Source: Blepharisma stoltei
Taxonomy: Eukaryota > Ciliophora > Heterotrichea > Heterotrichida > Blepharismidae
Direction: 5' to 3'
Assembly (NCBI GenBank): GCA_914767885.1
Contig: CAJZBQ010000018.1
Coordinates: forward strand, 1,302,001 to 1,366,000
Length of the DNA stretch: 64,000 nt
The notes beneath the pieces were generated by a model. The model was given only the letters and a program-made list of their open reading frames with translations. It had not been told where the DNA came from and ran no database searches. How positions within the stretch are numbered: position 1 is the stretch's first letter; each line of letters opens with the position of its first letter. The translations under genes and the position numbers were made by a program. Positions 9,829 to 20,503 of the stretch are shown here, one piece after another.

Positions 9829-10829
9829 ATCAGAAATATTTATAAATTCAAAATTGTATCGAAAATATCTGCACAATGGCTACTATCCTCAGAAGGATAA
9901 ACTTACTCTGATTATTTACCTATTGGCAAGTATAAATGCTAATCTCTTTTCTAAAACTATTTTACCCTATATTGGTCATGTTTATAGATTCCAATTAATA
10001 ATTTTTGTTGCTTTAATATTATTTATTCACTATAGAGGTGTAAGGATTGTGCAAAGGATAGAGGGAGAGTAAAATTAGATTTCATTATTTTCCATATTTA
10101 ATATTCTAACTTCCAAATCCTTAAATTTATTATAAAATAATTCAAGAGAATAATATGAAATTTTATTAATTCAATTATCTTGTTCCTTTTACTTTTAATA
10201 ATTTAGATATTATGTGCTGCAAATAAAATCATTATAGCGCGGGCCTCTTTTTGGCTTGGACTATATCTAATTAATAATTAAATAAATAATATTTTGAAAA
10301 ATCATATCATCTGTTGCACATATTTCTTACTGTGCAAGGCATGTGGGAAATTTCCCCCACATGCAAAAAAATGCTCCACATGTGAAGCCTGCATTTATCT
10401 AAAACTTCACATGTAGAATGTTTTAGCATGTGTGGAAATTTCCCACACGACTTGCACAATAAGAAATATGTGCAACAGATTATAAAGTAAATCGTTCATT
10501 TGATCAAAGAAACCCTTAAAGCATGACATCATAAATAGAGACTAAGCATATAAATTAAGAATAAAAATAATTATATTTATAATTTAAACTCTTTTAATAA
10601 ATATTTAATGAATAAAGAAACCATATACTATTTAATCAATATTGCTTATTACTCGACTTTGGAAAAGATTTGAGATAAATAAATTCTTTCCTTTACGAAA
10701 ATGATAAGAAAATAAACATAATTTTAATTTTTTTACATCTTAAATAATAACTTATTTTAGACTTGAAATTTATTAATTTTTTCAATATAAATTTTATGAT
10801 AATGAGCCGAATATATTATTTTATAATAT
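9829..10829. other. Intergenic between the phosphatase copies
   Basis: From 9829 to about 10130 the sequence is the duplicated 5' flank, also present at 14384-14800, with a block of about 95 bp (roughly 9940-10040) not shared by the other copy. Beyond 10130 it is AT-rich and holds the hairpin element at 10305-10482. No gene seen. Confidence 0.5.
10305..10482. mobile_element. CACATGTG hairpin element
   Basis: The inverted ends CTGTTGCACATATTTCTTA and TAAGAAATATGTGCAACAG lie inside TA-containing flanks. The body carries TCCACATGTGAAGCC, CTTCACATGTAGAA and GTGGGAAATTTCCCCCAC, a self-complementary arrangement. It belongs to the same family as 5490-5655 and 7268-7433 and is intergenic. Confidence 0.72.
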
Positions 10830-11566
10830 TTACTCCCCCACTCAATGACAACAAAAAAATTTTGCTCGCTCACGAAGAGGGTTTAATTTTTGAGAGCAAA
10901 CAAAATGTGTGCATTTCACCAAAGTGCACTTGGTCGAAAATTGTTTGAAACTTTTAAATGTGCTTGATGAAATGAAAACTATCTAAAAGTCGACGATTCT
11001 TTTGGTATAGAGTGAATTGCTTTTTAAAAAAATTTTATGTAAATGTAGTAAAGATTTTTTTTCAGAGTTTAAAAAATAATCGTAAAAAATTAATTTATTT
11101 GTAAATTTATATTCTAAAATGCATGCTGTTTAAAATATACAAAATTAGCTAGCATATAATTTTAATAATCATCAGTTATATCTAAATTCTAAATGTGATT
11201 ATCTCTTAAATCAAAATTCCTTGATTTTTCTTGAAGCCTTTATACGTATGATCAGTTTCAGCTCTGAGTAATGAATCAGTTCGACCGTTAGAACCTAACT
11301 GCTTCAAACCAAGTAAGAGCTCTCTTTCCAGCACACCTAGTGGAGCGTCACAACTCCTGGAAGCTGTCTCTTGGTTAATTAGATCCTCAATATGAACCTA
11401 AGTCCCTTTTCTAAGGAGCGTTAGAGGAGTTGCAACCTCTAGAGTCCCGAAATTTTTAATTGTAGTTATATCAAAATATTTTCTCTTCAAAAAAATTTTT
11501 GTTCGGTTAAGTAGGGCAGACTTTTACCCAAAAAATAAAGGCTTTATTTGCTCAAGAAGGGGGGAG
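10830..11566. mobile_element. CTCC-type element carrying a GC-richer island
   Basis: TTA lies at both ends (10830-10832 and 11567-11569). The left end CTCCCCCACTCAATGACAAC and the right end CTCAAGAAGGGGGGAG are weak inverses. TTTTGCTCGCTCACGAAGAG at about 10860 recalls family A. An island at 11225-11460, rich in GC and containing GTTCGACCGTTAGAACC, lies inside and looks like a later insertion. No coding frame. Confidence 0.55.
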
Positions 11567-11816
11567 TTAGAACTTTGCTTAATGAAAATTTATATTTATG
11601 CAAAATAATTTATGAAGGAGCGTCCCTTCTTTCTTCAATTTTATCTCAATTCGCTTTTGTCTTGTTATAAAACAAAAATTTATTTTATATTTCAAATTTT
11701 GATATCGAGCCTGATTTAAACTTTCATTTTTATTTGATATTGATCATATTATTATGGCCATTAAATGAAAAAATATATCTATCTAATTAATAAATCTATT
11801 ATAAAGAAATTATTAC

Positions 11817-14383
11817 TTAAGAAAGAACTGGCTTGTATCTTGGTTGGTCTTTGATAATCCAAACATAATCTATTTCAGTAAGCGCAACAGCACTGAACTG
11901 CTCCCAGAACAAGTGGGTTTGGTTATAAACAGTCAACCTGCCATAGCCATAATCATTGCTTAAATACCTTGCCCACGGTTGAGGAGTTGTAGAAGCTGGA
12001 TCATTATGCCCAAGTGTGTTTCCTGCATTTCCACTAGTAATGTATACAGGAGCATTAGGGTTTATGTGGATATTTTGTCCATCATACTGGCTTGGTATCG
12101 TTTGATTTTTATACTATTTTTATTATTTAGAAACGCAAATTAGCGTTTGCCTTATTTTATAATAGAATAATTTATATAATGAACTAACTTTTTTGCTGTT
12201 GGATTTTTGAGAGATAAAAATTCTTTGACATGCAGAGGTCTAATTTCATTAAGCCTCCATGTTCCCAAATATTTTGGCAAATATAGTGTTAATAAAAAAC
12301 TGCCGATTCATTTTATTCCGTTTAGAAGTATTTATTTTGAGATTACTTTTGTTAAGTATATATATAGCAGCATCTCTTTCATAATTGTGCACATGGGCTT
12401 GCAATGCAAGATCAACACTATTGCTATACCATAAATCTTCAAGAATAGGCTTAATAACAGCTGGCTGCGTTCCACAGTCATTTTGGCTTCCTTCTTCAAA
12501 CCAATCTTGAGAGCAGTAAAGTGGGTGATGAGCTAGTACAATAATCCATGGCCTTATACTTCTTTGACTATTGGCTATGGCTAAATCGTTAACTAGCCAT
12601 TGAGTTTGAAGATCTGCGCTTGCTTGGGATGCGTTCTTGAAATAAGGATTCGTATTATACATTATAAAGTGCGCTGGTCCAAGATTAAAAGAGTAAAAAA
12701 AGCTTGTTCCTTGATTTACTCCATTATTTGGCATATTGAACCTGTTTATATATTGAGTGAAGTTATCAGCTTTATCATGGTTTCCAGGGACTGTCATGTA
12801 AGGATAAGTAGCAGCTATAGGCTGAATCATGTTTAAGTATTCATCTCCTACTTTTCCGTCTTCATCCTGTAAATCATATGCAATATCTGGTTAGGCATAT
12901 ATCCTAAACCTCTACCCCTACTCCTAGCCTATCCTCATCCTCTGCCCCTGCTTAAATCTCTAATACTCAAAGCCTTATTTGCACCCCTAATCTTTGAAAG
13001 CTATTTCTCTTTAATAAAAAAAAAATTAACTCCCTTTATGCTCCATACTTCATCTCTTAGAATATAAAATGAATTTCCGCAGAAATCGCTATATTGGTTT
13101 GAAACTCGAATAATAAAGAATTAAATAATTTATCTCTTAGAAGTAAGTCATTTTTTCAAAAATCTTGTAATAGAATTATTAATTTATTTATGAGATTAAA
13201 TTTTTAATATTTATTTATAGGCTCTAGCTGCCCTAATTAATAGCCTATAAAACAAGACATTGCTTATAAAAATTTATCTTGCTACTGCAAATAACAAAAA
13301 ATGTTTTTGAAGTCGATATTTTTTTTTTTTAAGCACATGCAAATTTAGTGCTTTAAATATTCAAGTATTTATTAATATTTATTCTACAATTTTTTATTTA
13401 TATTTTATATTATATTTCCAATTTAAAAGATTGAATTAATTAAGGTGAACTTATGACAAAATAAGTACATTCTAATTTTTTAATATGAAGCAGAAGCGAA
13501 TCAAAAATATTGAGAATAGAATGACATCAGTTTCTTACCAAATATCGCCCATATGGAGAATTCCTAAATAAATTCTCAAGAAATAAAATGCCGACACTGA
13601 CAGAAGATGGACTCCGAAGCACACACTCCTGTGGAGCAGGTAGGACCTATCCCGATGATGCTGAAAATAGTGCCTCTGTCACTTTTGAAGTAGGATTTCG
13701 GGTTTGAGAATGCCTGCTGAAGTGTGAAGTTTTTCTCTCCCGAATGTTTCCCCTGTAACTGCCAGATGGGTGAGACAGGTTTTTCCTCCCAACTAGTCTT
13801 TGCTTATCGGAACTAAAAGGGCATTGCAAGAGGTGGTCCTAACCTAAGGAGCTTATCCGCTTATGGCCCTAAAATTTTACTTTAACTTTAAATAATCTCT
13901 TGTAAGCGTTTCTTCTCCAAGCAAGTGTTTTGTATATTGCCCAATGGGGCCAGTGCCCCAATCTCCAAAAACAATAAGAGTAAAAGAATTATTCACGTCT
14001 CTAAACGTTTGGCTTGTATCTGGAGTTCTTCCATTGAATAAGTAAGTTTTGCTTCATGATCCTAAATTACTGACTTTATACTCATACCAACATTCTGGCA
14101 ATAGGTTTTCAAAGACAGTTGTATGAATGTACTGATTCTGCCAAAAGTGAGGGCCTTCTTGGAATTTCTTGGTGTCTCCTCCGATATAGGTGAAGTTGGA
14201 GGGTGATGGGACATTTCCGCATAAGATGGGCCGATAAGCTGCATGTGGCGGAGCATTTAAGTAAGTGGCCCAAGTAGCTCTCATTTGATTTATTTCTTCT
14301 GTCCACGAAAGATGAATTTGCTCTGGGTGGACATACCCTGCTATAGCGATTCCGAAACCAATAATCAATACCAGAAGTTGCAT
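11817..14383 (-). CDS. Purple acid phosphatase (copy 2, split by three IESs)
   Basis: A close tandem paralogue of 8494-9828 with the same signal peptide, fibronectin-like domain and all five metal-binding motifs (GDWG, GNHD in place of GNHE, LAHHPLYC, AHVHNYERD). The coding sequence is broken at 12112-12360, 12884-13542 and 13569-13892. At each point the uninterrupted copy shows exactly what is missing, and each junction is at a TA. Removing 249, 659 and 324 bp leaves 1335 nt, the same as copy 1. GNHD for GNHE replaces a conserved residue next to the metal ligands. The gene looks intact in the soma if the IESs are excised. A fourth IES (14412-14637) lies just upstream of the start. Confidence 0.92.
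12112..12360. other. 249-bp IES in phosphatase copy 2
   Basis: Copy 1 reads TTTTTATATATAGCAGC without interruption. Here the same sequence is split between 12113 and 12361 at TA dinucleotides. The insert is AT-rich with only weak terminal similarity. Confidence 0.9.
12884..13542. other. 659-bp IES in phosphatase copy 2
   Basis: Splits GCAATATC...GCCCAT relative to copy 1, with TATC on both sides. It begins with a pyrimidine-rich tract (CCTCTACCCCTACTCCTAGC and similar) followed by AT-rich sequence. No open frame. Confidence 0.9.
13569..13892. mobile_element. 324-bp IES, GC-richer retroposon-like island
   Basis: Splits CCTAAATAATCTC relative to copy 1, with TAAATAA repeated on both sides (7 bp). 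Most of the insert (about 13590-13865) is strikingly less AT-rich than the host. It is the clearest proof in the window that these islands are insertions and not genes. Confidence 0.88.
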
Positions 14384-14411
14384 ATCAGAAATGTTTATAA
14401 ATTCAAAATTG

Positions 14412-14637
14412 TAAGCTTAAGCCTCTTTTATGCTCAGTCTATGTCAACGCTGCCCGTTGTCACGGGGAGTTGGAAAACCAACATATGTTGATTAATCCAA
14501 TTCTCTTGATGGCAAATTCGCTTGCAATTGGAGATTTACCATTTGGAGGGTAGTTTTACACACAAATGTTTGCTTACCAACTCCTGGCTGCTTTCAAAGA
14601 CATTTGCATAGCCCAATCCCAAAGCAGGCTTAGGCTA
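14412..14637. mobile_element. 226-bp IES upstream of phosphatase copy 2
   Basis: Absent from the corresponding flank of copy 1 (about 9857). The junction is at TA. The insert is GC-richer than its surroundings and contains GGGGAGTTGGAAAACCAACA, a short palindrome. Confidence 0.85.
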
Positions 14638-14973
14638 TATTGAAAATATCTGCACAATGGCTACTATCCTCAGAAGGATAAACTCTGATTATTTACCTCT
14701 TGGTAAATATAAATTTGAAGGATTGTGCAAAGATAGAGGGAAAGCAAAATTAGATTTCATTATTTTCCATATTTAATATTCTAACTTCCAAATCTTCAAA
14801 TTTAATATAAATACCCCAAATTATAAGCGTTAACTATAGCCAAAATTTGTATATTTATTTTATTCATTTAAAGTATTATCAACAAATTTTATTATTACAT
14901 ACACAATTTTCATTTAAAAAAATAGATACACCAAATGTAAGTGCAGAATTTGTTATTAATATAGCTGTCTAAA

Positions 14974-15243
14974 TTATCTCGAAAACCCTGAAAGATCAGG
15001 CACTCCTTCCATTTCATCCTCACTGCTTTCACAGCTCTCAATTTCCTCTTCTTCATCTTCTTCTGAATTTTTCCTATCCATCCCTGGCGCCATAAAAGAA
15101 GTTTCTGGGTAAAATAATTTTTTAATATCCGCATTAAGCTTTGCTTCCTCCTTTGCCACCGAAGCTTCATCAATTATTGACGTTGGCATGGCCCACGCAA
15201 GTCCTTCTCCTGTAATTGAAGTATCAAAAAATATACGATTCAT
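14974..15243 (-). CDS. Small acidic protein (unknown)
   Basis: An 89-residue protein, MNRIFFDTSITGEGLAWAMP followed by a charged helix and a strongly acidic C-terminal stretch (about residues 60-80, mostly Glu, Asp and Ser), ending SGFSR and TAA. No domain is recognised. It is divergent from the gene at 15260, with only 16 bp between the two ATG codons, so the two may share a promoter region. Composition and lack of stops support coding. A role as a small regulatory or disordered protein is only a guess. Confidence 0.5.
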   Translation of the reverse strand: MNRIFFDTSITGEGLAWAMPTSIIDEASVAKEEAKLNADIKKLFYPETSFMAPGMDRKNSEEDEEEEIESCESSEDEMEGVPDLSGFSR

Positions 15244-15259
15244 CTATTAATTATTTGAA

Positions 15260-16777
15260 ATGGAAAATTCATCAATTTTAGAAGCCTCAACAAACATTGA
15301 TGAATTGTAAAAGTAATTTAGAATCACTGGAAATACAAGTGAAGAAAAACTACAAAATGCCAAAGAGATCTTAGAAATGATGGAAAAAGAAATTTTCAGG
15401 CTGAGGGCTGAATTAAAACGTTCAGAACAAACGGTAAAAAAGCTGCAAGACTCATTAGCACTGCAAGCGCAAAATCAAAATAACACTTCTTCATCATTTT
15501 TATTGCCTTCTGAGTTTAAAAAGAATTGGGAAGTGCTGGTTCAAGAAAATATTTTGGATGTCTTTTCACCTTTTTTGGGGTCGCATACTTTATTTGTGAG
15601 GCTTGTGCAGAGTTTAATGAAAATTTGTATGGAGTTTGTGGAAAATACCATTAGGTGCAAAATGAGTGAGATAAAGAAATTGTTGGGAATCACTAATGAG
15701 GAAACTGAAAATCTGAAGAAATATTTGATGAAGCTGTTTCAAGATTATTGTGAAACAGCGGTTCCGGAAATTGATTTTTGGGAGTTTTTGAAGGTGTATA
15801 AAGATAAAATTAGTGATTTTATTGATGAGGAGCATGAAGAAGATTTTGAGTATATGATAACTTCTGATGAGTTTATAGAATTTGTTAAGAAAACCCATCA
15901 GCTTGTTTTACATATAGTATTTCATGATCCCTCTTTAGATTTGAACTTTCCTGGAAAAATAGAATATATAACGTTAGAAAAACCTGATGAATATTACTGC
16001 ATAGATGGTTTTCCAAAAAATTCGCCTCCTTGTGTTATCGTCGTTCCTGCAATTATGAGAGGAAATTTCGCTTATCAAGGCATAAAGCCAGCAGTATTGG
16101 TAATTACTACAGAACAAATGAATGAGCAAAAAGAAAAAGCTTCTCAAAAATCTGAGAAATCAGACCAAGATTCTTTGAAAAGTGAACGTAGTTCAAAGCC
16201 ACCTTTAAAAAATTGTAAATCGCTTAATATAAATTTAAGGTCGCTTTCTCCTCAAGATAAAAACCAAGAAAACCCTATTTTCGGCTTATATTATAGGTAC
16301 AAAACCAAAATAAATTCAATGAGATCAGATGAAGAAAGCCAAGAAACTCCAAACAAAAGCCCTTTTAAATACAGTGTCGACTATATGCCATCACCAAAAT
16401 CTATTTCAGAAGATAGCACCCGCTCAATGATAAAAGGGCCTGATTCCATTCCGATTAGCTCTGCTACTTATTACTCTCGAAAAAAACGGCGAGAAGCTTG
16501 CACTTTATGCCGGCCTAAACTTCCTTGTAAAAAATGCTCAAAAAATGCTTTATTGGACATAGCAAAGCGAATACCTTCAGGAGCTTATTCCCAAAAACAC
16601 ACAACTCCTATGCGAGTTTATAGCAGCTCTTTCTTTGAATCTTCAAATAGAAATGATAGGTCTTATCCAATGACATCATTGCTTACTCGAAAGTTAAGCG
16701 AAGCTGCGAAAAAAATGGACCGAAAATCTTCTGTTAAATCAAAAATAGTAGACAAAGATACTTGCATGGTAATGTAG
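15260..16777 (+). CDS. Unknown coiled-coil protein with CaaX-like terminus
   Basis: Exon 1 (15260-15306) begins MENSSILEAS. A 15-nt intron, GTAAAAGTAATTTAG (15307-15321), joins to the main exon. The N-terminal part is a coiled coil (EIFRLRAELKRSEQTVKKLQ). A conserved-looking helical domain of about 170 residues follows (FKKNWEVLVQ to HIVFHDPSLD). A basic, Ser-rich, disordered tail contains a Cys cluster (CTLCRPKLPCKKC) that could bind zinc. The chain ends in CMVM, a CaaX-like farnesylation box, and TAG. About 500 residues. I do not recognise the helical domain. Membrane anchoring by prenylation is inferred only from the last four residues. Confidence 0.65.
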
Positions 16778-17224
16778 CTGATATGACTAATTAATAATTT
16801 TAAAGCTAATTTTACTATACTTATCTATTTAGAAAAATACTAAGAAGGCACTCTTTTCTTTACTTCAACATTCAAGTCTTGATGCATTCAAAGCAGGTTT
16901 ACTGGATTCATCCATGTTACTTGCAGATGAAACTTAGGTTGTGTAGAATGTGAAATTAAAACTTAGCAAGCGAATAAACATCAAAAATTTTTAGCATGGA
17001 TTTTTTTTTCTTTATCTGTGATAGATCTTTCATAAATCTCTATTTGAAATAATTTCTGAGATATTAATTTATAAAATTTTATTTAAATCGCTTTTATTGA
17101 TTCTAACAAATACTGCATAGCTCTAACATAAAATTATATTGGAACATTCATTATTCGGCCTCGACATTATTTGCTAGGTCGATTAATTACCACATTTTTG
17201 TTAGCTATATAATTTTATAAAATT
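16778..17224. other. Intergenic, no gene seen
   Basis: AT-rich, with no repeat or frame that I can support. Presumably it holds the 3' end of the upstream gene and the promoter of 17225. Confidence 0.4.
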
Positions 17225-18017
17225 ATGAGCAGTGCAACAGTTCTCCAAGATTTAAACGAGGATAACCCAGAACAATATAGGCTCCAAATTAAAAATTCGA
17301 TTTATGGCGATATTCGCCAGCTTCCATTAGTCAATTCAGGAAGCTCTTACTCCCCCCCCCCCTCCGTGAGCGAACAAAAAAATTTTGTTCGCTCACGGAG
17401 GGGGGTTAATTTTTTTTTTTTTAAAAAAAATTTATATATAAATTTTATAAAAAATATTTTTTTCGAAATTTAAAAAAATCCTAATTTGCAAAAATTGGGA
17501 AGCAAATATTAATTTAATTTGCAAAATTTATGTTTTTTAAAACGCAATTTGTTTAAAATTAAACAGAATTAGCTCTAGATTTCATTATACTAATTATCAC
17601 TTATATATCAAAAATTTTTTTTCCATTAAAATTTTTTTCTATTAAAAAATTTTTGTTCACTCACGGAGGGTGGGTTTTTGGTCAAAAAATGGCGATTTTT
17701 CTAATGGTTTTGTTCGCTCACGGAGGGGGGGGGGGAGTTATAATACTGTAAGCTTTAGAACCTTCCAGGCTCAGCACCCTCAGCTAGTCAAAGTGTTAAC
17801 GGATATGAAAACACCAAGTCCATGCAGGGTTACTAGTGATAAGCACCAGCCTAAAAGCGGTTGCTTAAAAAATTCGATGAGAGTTATTCCAAGCAAACAG
17901 AGCAATAATTTTGCAGCAGAAAATTCTTGGAGCAACTCAAAAAATAATGGGCTAAAAGCCCCAATAGCATTAAATTTCAAAAGAAGTACAATACTCGCAA
18001 GGAGAACACAAATTTAA
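17225..18017 (+). CDS. Unknown basic protein, split by a family A MITE
   Basis: The first 41 codons (MSSATVLQDLNEDNPEQYRL and on to SGSS) are followed by a 391-bp MITE. Excision at TTA joins TCT to TAT AAT ACT, giving SSYNTVSFRTF in frame, and the protein continues for 92 residues to TAA. The total is 133 residues, rich in Lys, Ser and Asn with no domain recognised. Coding is supported because both halves are open in the joined frame and the insert ends exactly at the MITE termini. Function unknown. Confidence 0.6.
17347..17737 (-). mobile_element. CTCC-type MITE, family A (inside a gene)
   Basis: TTA flanks (17347-17349 and 17738-17740). Reverse orientation: the hairpin end is at left, and the end with two direct CTCCGTGAG copies is at right. 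Nearly identical to the copy at 3568-3955. Confidence 0.92.
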
Positions 18018-19069
18018 CATTTAAAGTAATTGATAAATTATTTTGATTTTTTAAGAAAAGAGCCAAAAAGCTTTGAAGTAGAAATAGCCAACATGCTTTG
18101 CTGGAAATGCTATAAATTATTTGAATATGCGAAAATAGTAATCAGAAGATTAAAAGCTATTAACACAAGTATGCATTAACAAAGCATGCTGAAAATAAGT
18201 CAAATTCAAATAAAAACCAGTTTAGAATAATATCAATCTCAAACTAAATTAATGTTCCTAACTCCCCTCCGTGAGTGAACAAAAAAAATTTTGTTCACTC
18301 ATGCAGGGGGTTAATTTTTTTTTTAATATAAATTTTATAAAAATATTGTTTTTCGAAAAATTTAAAAAAATCCTAATTCGCAAAAATTGGAAAGCAAATA
18401 TTAATTCAATTTATAAAATTTATGTTTTAAAAAGCAATTTGTTTAAAATTAAACAGAATTAGCTCGAGATTTCATTATAATAATTATCACTTATATATCA
18501 AATTTTTTTCCATAAAAAATTATTCTATTAAAAAGATTTTTGTTCACTCACGGAGGGTGGGTTTTTGGGCAAAAAATGGCGATTTTTCTAATGGTTTTGT
18601 TTACTCACAGAAGAGGGGAGGGAGTAAGCATCATTATCTTCTTATTTAAGAAGAAAAATATATTAAGTTTTTATGATTGTATACATCTAAGCACCAGATA
18701 AATATCTAGATTATAAATAAAAAATTTTATGAAAAAAATAAATTGCATTTTAATTATTACACTCTAGAGAATGCATGGCAAAACGCTTTCCCTCTTGAAT
18801 TATTAAACTTTTTACATTCTATTATCTTTATTATATAAACTAAAAGTTTATAATAACGCTCTAAATGAAAAATTTATTTCCTCCAAAAATTCAATAAAAC
18901 CCTTTATTTATCAAGATAATTCTCAAAAATTATTTATTAAATCTTTGAATGTCTTTAGATATAATTAAATATGTAATAATCTGTCTAATCAATATATTTA
19001 AAAACTCTAGCAGCTGTTAATAAAATGAGTGATTAAATTATCTAATGCTAAATATAAAACATAATGGCT
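18018..19069. other. Intergenic, holds one MITE
   Basis: AT-rich sequence around the MITE at 18259-18624. A 28-codon frame at about 18091 (MLCWKCYKLFEY) is too short to support. No other feature. Confidence 0.4.
18259..18624 (-). mobile_element. CTCC-type MITE, family A
   Basis: TAA flanks on both sides (18259-18261 and 18625-18627). Reverse orientation, slightly diverged at the ends (CTCATGCAGGGGG, CTCACAGAAGAGGGGAGGGAG), and intergenic. Confidence 0.88.
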
Positions 19070-19837
19070 TTAGTCGCCAACTTCCCATCCGATTAGCGCA
19101 AACCCTTCATCTTCTATGCTTTTTTCATTATTTTTCCTTCTATTCTTTCTAGTCGGAGAATCAATACTTGCTAAGTCTTCAACATCAAATGATTTATTTA
19201 GTTTATTAACTTTTCTTATGCTCACTTTCGGAGCTTCAACAGAAACTCAAGCATTTTGCTCTATTTGCCTTTTGTTTCCTTGTTCTGGAATTGTGCTATC
19301 TGTCCCAGATTTTGGTAGTAAAATATATTTTGACGTGCGGAATGATTTTTTAGCCCCGCTATTTCTATCAACTAAAATTTCATAGGCTTTTTCATTATTA
19401 TTAAAATTGCCATTAATCGAATTTCTTTTATTTTGGCACAGCCTGGCTTTTAAGTCATTTTCAAAGCCTATAATACCTCCATAGCCATGCCTTATTAGAG
19501 GTAGCCTTTCTGCCTCAAAAATATTTTCAGTATGCATTCTTGGTGATTCTTTCTGTGAATCTCTAGTAGAGTAGCTTGTTTCTTGTGCTGATTCTAAATT
19601 TTTATTTGTGGAATAATGTTTTTCGATAAACTGCAATATTTTTAATAGCTCTTTTACCTTATCTTTGCGCGAGTATGATCTTGAACTCTCTCTTTTTTGG
19701 GTTTTTGCTAAATTATGACTATCAGATTCAGAATAAGGCTTTGGATTTCTTCTAGTCACTATATGTGATACAAAGCCTGTGGATTCTCTTCTTGATTTTC
19801 AATTAGAAGGGGTTTCTCATATAGATTTTTTTATCAT
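19070..19837 (-). CDS. Unknown basic, disordered protein
   Basis: Reading TGA as Trp gives a 255-residue protein from ATG at 19837 to TAA at 19070. It is rich in Lys, Arg, Ser and Asn (KRESSRSYSRKDKVKELLKI), with one predicted helix near residues 60-75 and no domain. It ends ALIGWEVGD. Three TGA codons are used (residues 7, 13 and about 197). It is divergent from the signal-peptidase-like gene at 19912. Function unknown. Confidence 0.55.
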
Positions 19838-19911
19838 AGATTTTGTAATTTTTCATTAAATTTAATTGAAGAGTTTTCTGGTTTAATTTATAAAATTTAA
19901 ACATATATTAG

Positions 19912-20463
19912 ATGCAAAAACTGAGAGGCAAGTTAAACGAACTTAAAATCAAGGACAAAAGGATATTTGTTCACAAGTTTATCAATACCAGCTTACTTAT
20001 AGCGACTGCACTTATGGCATGAAAAGGTATAAAAGTTTGCTCAAATACTGATACCCCTATTGTAGTTATAGTAAACAACTCAATGATACCTGCATATTAC
20101 CCAGGAGACATGCTGCTTATTGAAATGTGAAATTCCCCACCTTTACAAGCTGGCGATGTTATTGTTTATAATTTTGATGGCAAAGAATCTTCAATTATAA
20201 GTAGGATTATGAGCATCCACGAAGAAAACAACGACTATTTTATAGTAACAAAAGGGGAAAAGAATGAGTCCAATGACAGAGCGGTGCTATGGAACGGCAA
20301 GAAATTTATCCAGAGAAAAGATGTTGTAGGGAGAGTATATTTTTTTGTTCCTTATTTAGGAACAATTGTCATATGGCTCATTGATTACCCAGTTTTGAAA
20401 TATGTGCTAATAGTTTTTATGGCAATCTTCATCGGACTAGCAGCAAAGCAACCTAAATATTAA
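19912..20463 (+). CDS. Signal peptidase I, SEC11-like, lacking the catalytic His
   Basis: Similar to the SEC11 catalytic subunit of the ER signal peptidase complex. It has an N-terminal membrane segment, the serine box NNSMIPAYYPGDMLLIEMW, then AGDVIVYNFDGK, TKGEKNESNDR and the C-terminal VPYLGTIVIWLIDYP with a final membrane helix. In SEC11 the dyad/triad His lies in I-V-H-R; here the aligned stretch is IISRIMSIH, so the expected His is Ser. The Ser and the Asp region are present. 183 residues, the usual SEC11 length. Two TGA-Trp codons. It could be a degenerate paralogue or use a nearby His. The next gene starts only 40 bp downstream. Confidence 0.82.
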
Positions 20464-20503
20464 TAACCATTTTAAGATAACAATGGGGAAATAATTAAAA
20501 AGA

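Noticed and set aside
9940-10040. IES in the 5' flank of phosphatase copy 1
   Set aside because: Copy 2 lacks about 95 bp here, but the borders do not reduce to a clean TA or repeat, so an ordinary indel is as likely.
12207-12434. Frame crossing the IES border in phosphatase copy 2
   Set aside because: It spans the 12360 junction and disappears when the IES is removed.
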